Source: UBA7396 sp036172015 (lineage in GTDB: Bacteria > Patescibacteriota > Gracilibacteria > BD1-5 > UBA6164). Taken from it: 23,133 nt of DNA. Positions within the stretch are counted from its first letter, which is position 1, and each line of letters opens with the position of its first letter. Below the pieces are notes generated by a model that was given only the letters and a program-made list of their open reading frames with translations, was not told where the DNA came from and ran no database searches. The stretch covers positions 1 to 23,133 of the forward strand of contig JAVHSE010000006.1 in the NCBI GenBank assembly GCA_036172015.1, in the 5' to 3' direction. A program made the position numbers and the translations under genes. Below are positions 21,233 to 23,133 of the stretch, one piece after another.

Positions 21233-21845
21233 CAATATGAATAGGATAAAATCAATATTTTATGTAAAAATTAATTTTAAAATCATATTTTTGAATCGGA
21301 GTAAAATATAAAATAATAAATGAAAAAATAGAATAGATTTGAATATGAAAATAAATTGTCTGAGTCTCGAAATTAACACAATAAAACAAAAAAGTTAATA
21401 GAGAAAAAAATAATATTGACTTTTTTTGTTGCCAAAATAAAGAAATGAGAATAATAGTCATTATTCCATACACTCAATAATCAAAATGCAGGTAATAAGC
21501 TATTATAGAAAAAAAAGCTATTATCAATGTTTTAAAAAATATATGGATTTTTTTGTCATCAATAATAGCGAGAGAAAAAAGTCCAAATAGAAGAGTAAAA
21601 CATATATTATAGAGATCATTTCATGAAATAAAAAAAAGTGGAATTTGAGAAATGATGGCAAGAATAAGTATTCTCAAAGCATATTTTTGTTTATTTTTTG
21701 TCATTTTATATCACCTCACTATCCCCCAAGCAAAAAGAGGAAAAGCAATTCTCCCAAGAATTCTTAATATTCATACCTCAGTTGGAAAAAATATATATCC
21801 TATATGGTCAAGTGTCATAGTTATAAATGCAAGTATGGTAATCAT
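21201..21845 (-). CDS. TraX family membrane protein
   Basis: Encodes 214 residues from the first ATG. TraX-family features are visible: an N-terminal helix with TLDHIGYIFFP (family pattern M-x-DHIG), RILGRIAFPLFAWGIVRGY, KYALRILILAIISQIPLFF and the terminal FYPIHIAILYLIH. TraX acetylates F-pilin in conjugative plasmids, but chromosomal members are widespread acyltransferase-like membrane proteins of uncertain substrate. A pilin-modifying role is only a possibility here. The reading frame stays open for about 27 codons upstream of this ATG without another ATG, and the residues there (DTLFSNFLS) look family-like, so the true start may be a non-ATG codon or the 5' end may have been altered by the adjoining hairpin repeat. 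Confidence 0.8.
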
Positions 21846-21894
21846 TGAGAGAAAGTTAGAAAATAATGTATCATTTTTATGATAGTGATATTTA

Positions 21895-21924
21895 AAAAAA
21901 TCAAAACGAATGTTTTGATTTTTT
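21895..21924. repeat. Hairpin repeat copy 1 (terminator after toxin 1)
   Basis: Perfect 13-base palindrome AAAAAATCAAAAC / GTTTTGATTTTTT with a GAAT loop (ATTC on the minus strand), identical over 30 bases to copies at 22453 and 22987. On the minus strand it overlaps the toxin 1 stop codon and has the shape of an intrinsic terminator with a U tract. Confidence 0.85.
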
Positions 21925-22180
21925 AATAATTTTGATGATTATTTATTTCAAAAACTATAAAATCATTTTCTTCATCAAAAAATCAATAAACTCTAAATTG
22001 TTTATTTATACGAAAGGAATATATTCAAGTTCATTTTGGTTGTCTTTCTTTAAAATCTAGTTTTCAAAAAAATCATTTTTTCAAAAAAGTTACTGATTTA
22101 AGGTATTGTTTAATTAATCATCTTTTCATTAAAAAATCTTTTATATCTTCTTTTTCATACACTTCTCTAATAATGAGCAT
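21923..22180 (-). CDS. RelE/ParE-type toxin 1
   Basis: Encodes 85 residues. The signature block YSFRINKQFRVYG followed by NDFIVFEINNHQNY is typical of RelE/ParE-superfamily toxins, small RNase or gyrase poisons with a conserved RIN-x-x-(F/Y)R strand and a terminal aspartate/His-containing strand. The N-terminal half holds KRGLIKQYLKS, then FGKLDFKERQPKG. About 60% identical to toxin 2 by hand alignment. The start ATG overlaps the end of antitoxin 1 by 14 bases, so the two are translationally coupled. Exact activity (mRNA cleavage or gyrase) is not decided by the sequence. Confidence 0.75.
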
Positions 22181-22403
22181 ATTCTTTTGATAAGTTTATA
22201 AGTTTTGATTTTGGTATTTTTCTAGTTTCTTCAATTGATTTAATCATTTGAGGAGTAATTTCTGATGTATCTAATTTTTTAAAATCTATATCAAAATTAT
22301 CATCTCAATCATCACTAGAAAATAAATTATATGAAAAATTTATTTTATTTCCATAAAGTTTTACAATATTTTCTGGAACATTTTCAATAGTTATCGTTGC
22401 CAT
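22167..22403 (-). CDS. Putative antitoxin 1
   Basis: Encodes 78 residues ending in TAG. It begins MATITIENVP, as antitoxin 2 begins MATITLNDDV, and has an acidic middle (SSDDGDDNFDID) and a helical tail with KIPKSKLINL. The beginning and the KS-x-LIN end are shared with antitoxin 2 while the middle is unrelated, which fits an antitoxin whose specificity region diverged. No named DNA-binding fold was recognised. It precedes and overlaps toxin 1, the standard antitoxin-first order of type II modules. Confidence 0.65.
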
Positions 22404-22462
22404 ATTTTGAAAATTATATTTTAAAATTTCACTCATTATATGAGAATATATAAAAAAATCAA
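22404..22462 (-). promoter_or_regulatory. Promoter and operator of TA module 1
   Basis: Minus strand TTGATT (22462-22457, inside hairpin copy 2), 16-base spacer, TATAAT (22440-22435). Downstream are two palindromes, ATTTTAAAAT (22427-22418) and ATTTTCAAAAT (22414-22404), ending at the antitoxin ATG. The same pair stands before antitoxin 2, and they are probable operator sites for antitoxin autoregulation. Confidence 0.55.
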
Positions 22463-22482
22463 AACGAATGTTTTGATTTTTT
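22453..22482. repeat. Hairpin repeat copy 2 (terminator after toxin 2)
   Basis: Same 30-base palindrome as copies 1 and 3. It overlaps the toxin 2 stop codon. Its T-rich arm includes the TTGATT that can act as -35 box for module 1. Confidence 0.85.
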
Positions 22483-22735
22483 AGTAATTTTGATGATTAT
22501 TAATAAGATATACTATAAAATCATTTTCATCTAATCTTCCAAATGCTCTAAATTGCTTATTTATTCTAAAACTCCATTCTCATTTTTCTTTTGGTTGTCT
22601 GAGTTTAAAATCAGTTTTTCAAAATATTCAGGAAAGTATATATGTTTTAGATTTCTTATATTGTTTTACAAGTCATCTTTTTTCAAGAAAATCCGCAACT
22701 TCTTGTGTTTCAAGAATATTATTTATGTTTAACAT
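22481..22735 (-). CDS. RelE/ParE-type toxin 2
   Basis: Encodes 84 residues. It shares with toxin 1 the DFL-x-KRGL-x-KQY block, the FGK-x-DFK-x-RQPK stretch, SFRINKQFR, NDFIV and the identical C-terminus INNHQNY, so the two are recent paralogues. The Gly in KRGL and in the SGIFGK segment are TGA, so the module is adapted to code 25. It starts one base after the antitoxin 2 stop codon (TAAT-ATG). The toxin fold call is from the RIN-x-QFR and terminal strand pattern. Confidence 0.75.
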
Positions 22736-22736
22736 A

Positions 22737-22937
22737 TTATATATTTATCAATTGAGATTTATCAATTTTTAAACTTTTATCATATTCTTTTTTATGAATT
22801 TCAGTCATATTATCATAAGAAGTAAATTGTAAATCAGGTAATATATATTTTTCCTCTATATACTCATAAAGTTCATATATACTAACAAAATGAGTTTTTC
22901 CTAACTTTACATCATCATTTAAAGTTATTGTTGCCAT
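22737..22937 (-). CDS. Putative antitoxin 2
   Basis: Encodes 66 residues: MATITLNDDVKLGKTHF at the start, a Tyr/Glu-rich middle (SIYELYEYIEEKYI) and a Lys-rich tail with DKSQLINI. Only the ends resemble antitoxin 1. The pattern of a short beta-like N-terminus followed by helices and a KS-x-LIN tail is common in RelB-like antitoxins, but no family was firmly recognised. It lies immediately upstream of toxin 2 and below the shared promoter and operator block. Confidence 0.65.
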   Translation of the reverse strand: MATITLNDDVKLGKTHFVSIYELYEYIEEKYILPDLQFTSYDNMTEIHKKEYDKSLKIDKSQLINI

Positions 22938-22996
22938 ATTTTGAAAATTATATTTTAAAATTCAAGTTCATTATAAGAAAAAACCTAAAAAATCAA
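22938..22996 (-). promoter_or_regulatory. Promoter and operator of TA module 2
   Basis: Minus strand TTGATT (22996-22991, inside hairpin copy 3), 15-base spacer, TATAAT (22975-22970), then the palindromes ATTTTAAAAT (22961-22952) and ATTTTCAAAAT (22948-22938). The last 27 bases before the antitoxin ATG are the same as in module 1. Confidence 0.55.
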
Positions 22997-23036
22997 AACG
23001 AATGTTTTGATTTTTTACCTGTTTTGATTTTTTAGG
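22984..23036. repeat. Hairpin repeat copy 3 with a second half-copy
   Basis: The core 30-base palindrome is at 22987-23016. A further GTTTTGATTTTTTAGG at 23021-23036 is the perfect 16-base complement of CCTAAAAAATCAAAAC at 22984-22999, so two alternative hairpins are possible. The arrangement looks like a partly duplicated copy left by recombination. Confidence 0.8.
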
Positions 23037-23133
23037 ATCCTTTAGAAAAAAATCCTTTCCATATTCATACAACTATTAAAGAAACCTCTGCAAAATTATG
23101 AAATATAAACTGGAAAAAAGTAAGAAAAAGAGT
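23036..23133 (+). other. Unresolved coding fragment at the right edge
   Basis: A plus-strand frame is open from just after a TAG (23033-23035) to the window end, with no ATG. It includes KETSAKLGNINWKKVRKR; INWKKV-x-K is reminiscent of the N-terminal region of group II intron-type reverse transcriptases. The purine-rich plus strand suits a plus-strand gene here. On the minus strand a frame also runs in from the edge (FHNFAEVSLIVVGIWKGFF) to a TAA at 23032-23034 directly before the hairpin, like the ends of both toxin genes. Which one is real cannot be decided from 100 bases. Confidence 0.3.

Noticed and set aside
21895..23036. Integron attC sites or a CRISPR array made of the three identical hairpins
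   Set aside because: The repeats are perfect short palindromes over 500 bases apart without attC bulges or core sites, and no spacers or cas genes are present; terminator-type repeats fit better.

Overview
The window is very AT-rich and its genes can only be read if TGA is a sense codon. In-frame TGA falls where glycine is invariant: three times in the PilB Walker A box (GPTGSGKT), twice in PilT's, in the EngB DxxG motif, in the HsdR 'QGSGKT' box and before the CHAP catalytic cysteine (GNC). Tryptophan is still TGG and every gene ends in TAA or TAG. This is genetic code 25, so the source is a Gracilibacteria (BD1-5) or Absconditabacteria (SR1) bacterium of the Patescibacteria/CPR. Under the standard code most of these genes would look like strings of fragments.

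Layout. 1-4,860 (minus): a type I restriction-modification operon, hsdR then hsdM, with the start of a third gene (probably hsdS) cut by the window edge. 5,004-7,142 (plus): a CPA1-type Na+/H+ antiporter, closed by a strong bidirectional terminator. 7,272-9,240 (minus): thrS lacking the TGS domain, preceded by a leader that looks like a ribosome-dependent attenuator: a 17-residue peptide with five Thr codons, an antiterminator helix and a terminator. 9,305-12,195 (plus): an unknown protein, pilT, and a protein with a muramidase domain. 12,194-14,116 (minus): TatD nuclease and an SbcD/Mre11-type nuclease. 14,208-14,765 (minus): a membrane-anchored pseudopilin-like protein, divergent from pilB (14,830-16,134, plus), which is followed by a secreted Cys-containing protein. 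17,081-18,205 (minus): a membrane-anchored LysM-LysM-CHAP peptidoglycan hydrolase. 18,288-18,803 (minus): rplU and tRNA-Gln. 18,881-19,375 (plus): a small membrane protein. 19,407-19,994 (minus): engB, divergent from a multi-pass membrane protein (20,072-21,232), which meets a TraX-family protein tail to tail. 21,895-23,036: an accessory stretch with two tandem toxin-antitoxin modules on the minus strand, each with the same upstream promoter/operator sequence and separated by identical 30-base hairpins. The last 100 bases hold an unresolved coding fragment.

Working together: pilT, pilB, the pseudopilin-like protein and two different cell-wall hydrolases in about 9 kb fit a host-attached or predatory lifestyle, as described for cultivated members of these phyla. 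The RM operon and the TA array are the mobile or defence part. The two least ordinary signals are the thrS leader, which by inspection has all the parts of a threonine attenuator, and the TA array, where the T-rich arm of each module's terminator also supplies the -35 box of the next module's promoter. All assignments come from reading the sequence by eye; no database search was run.
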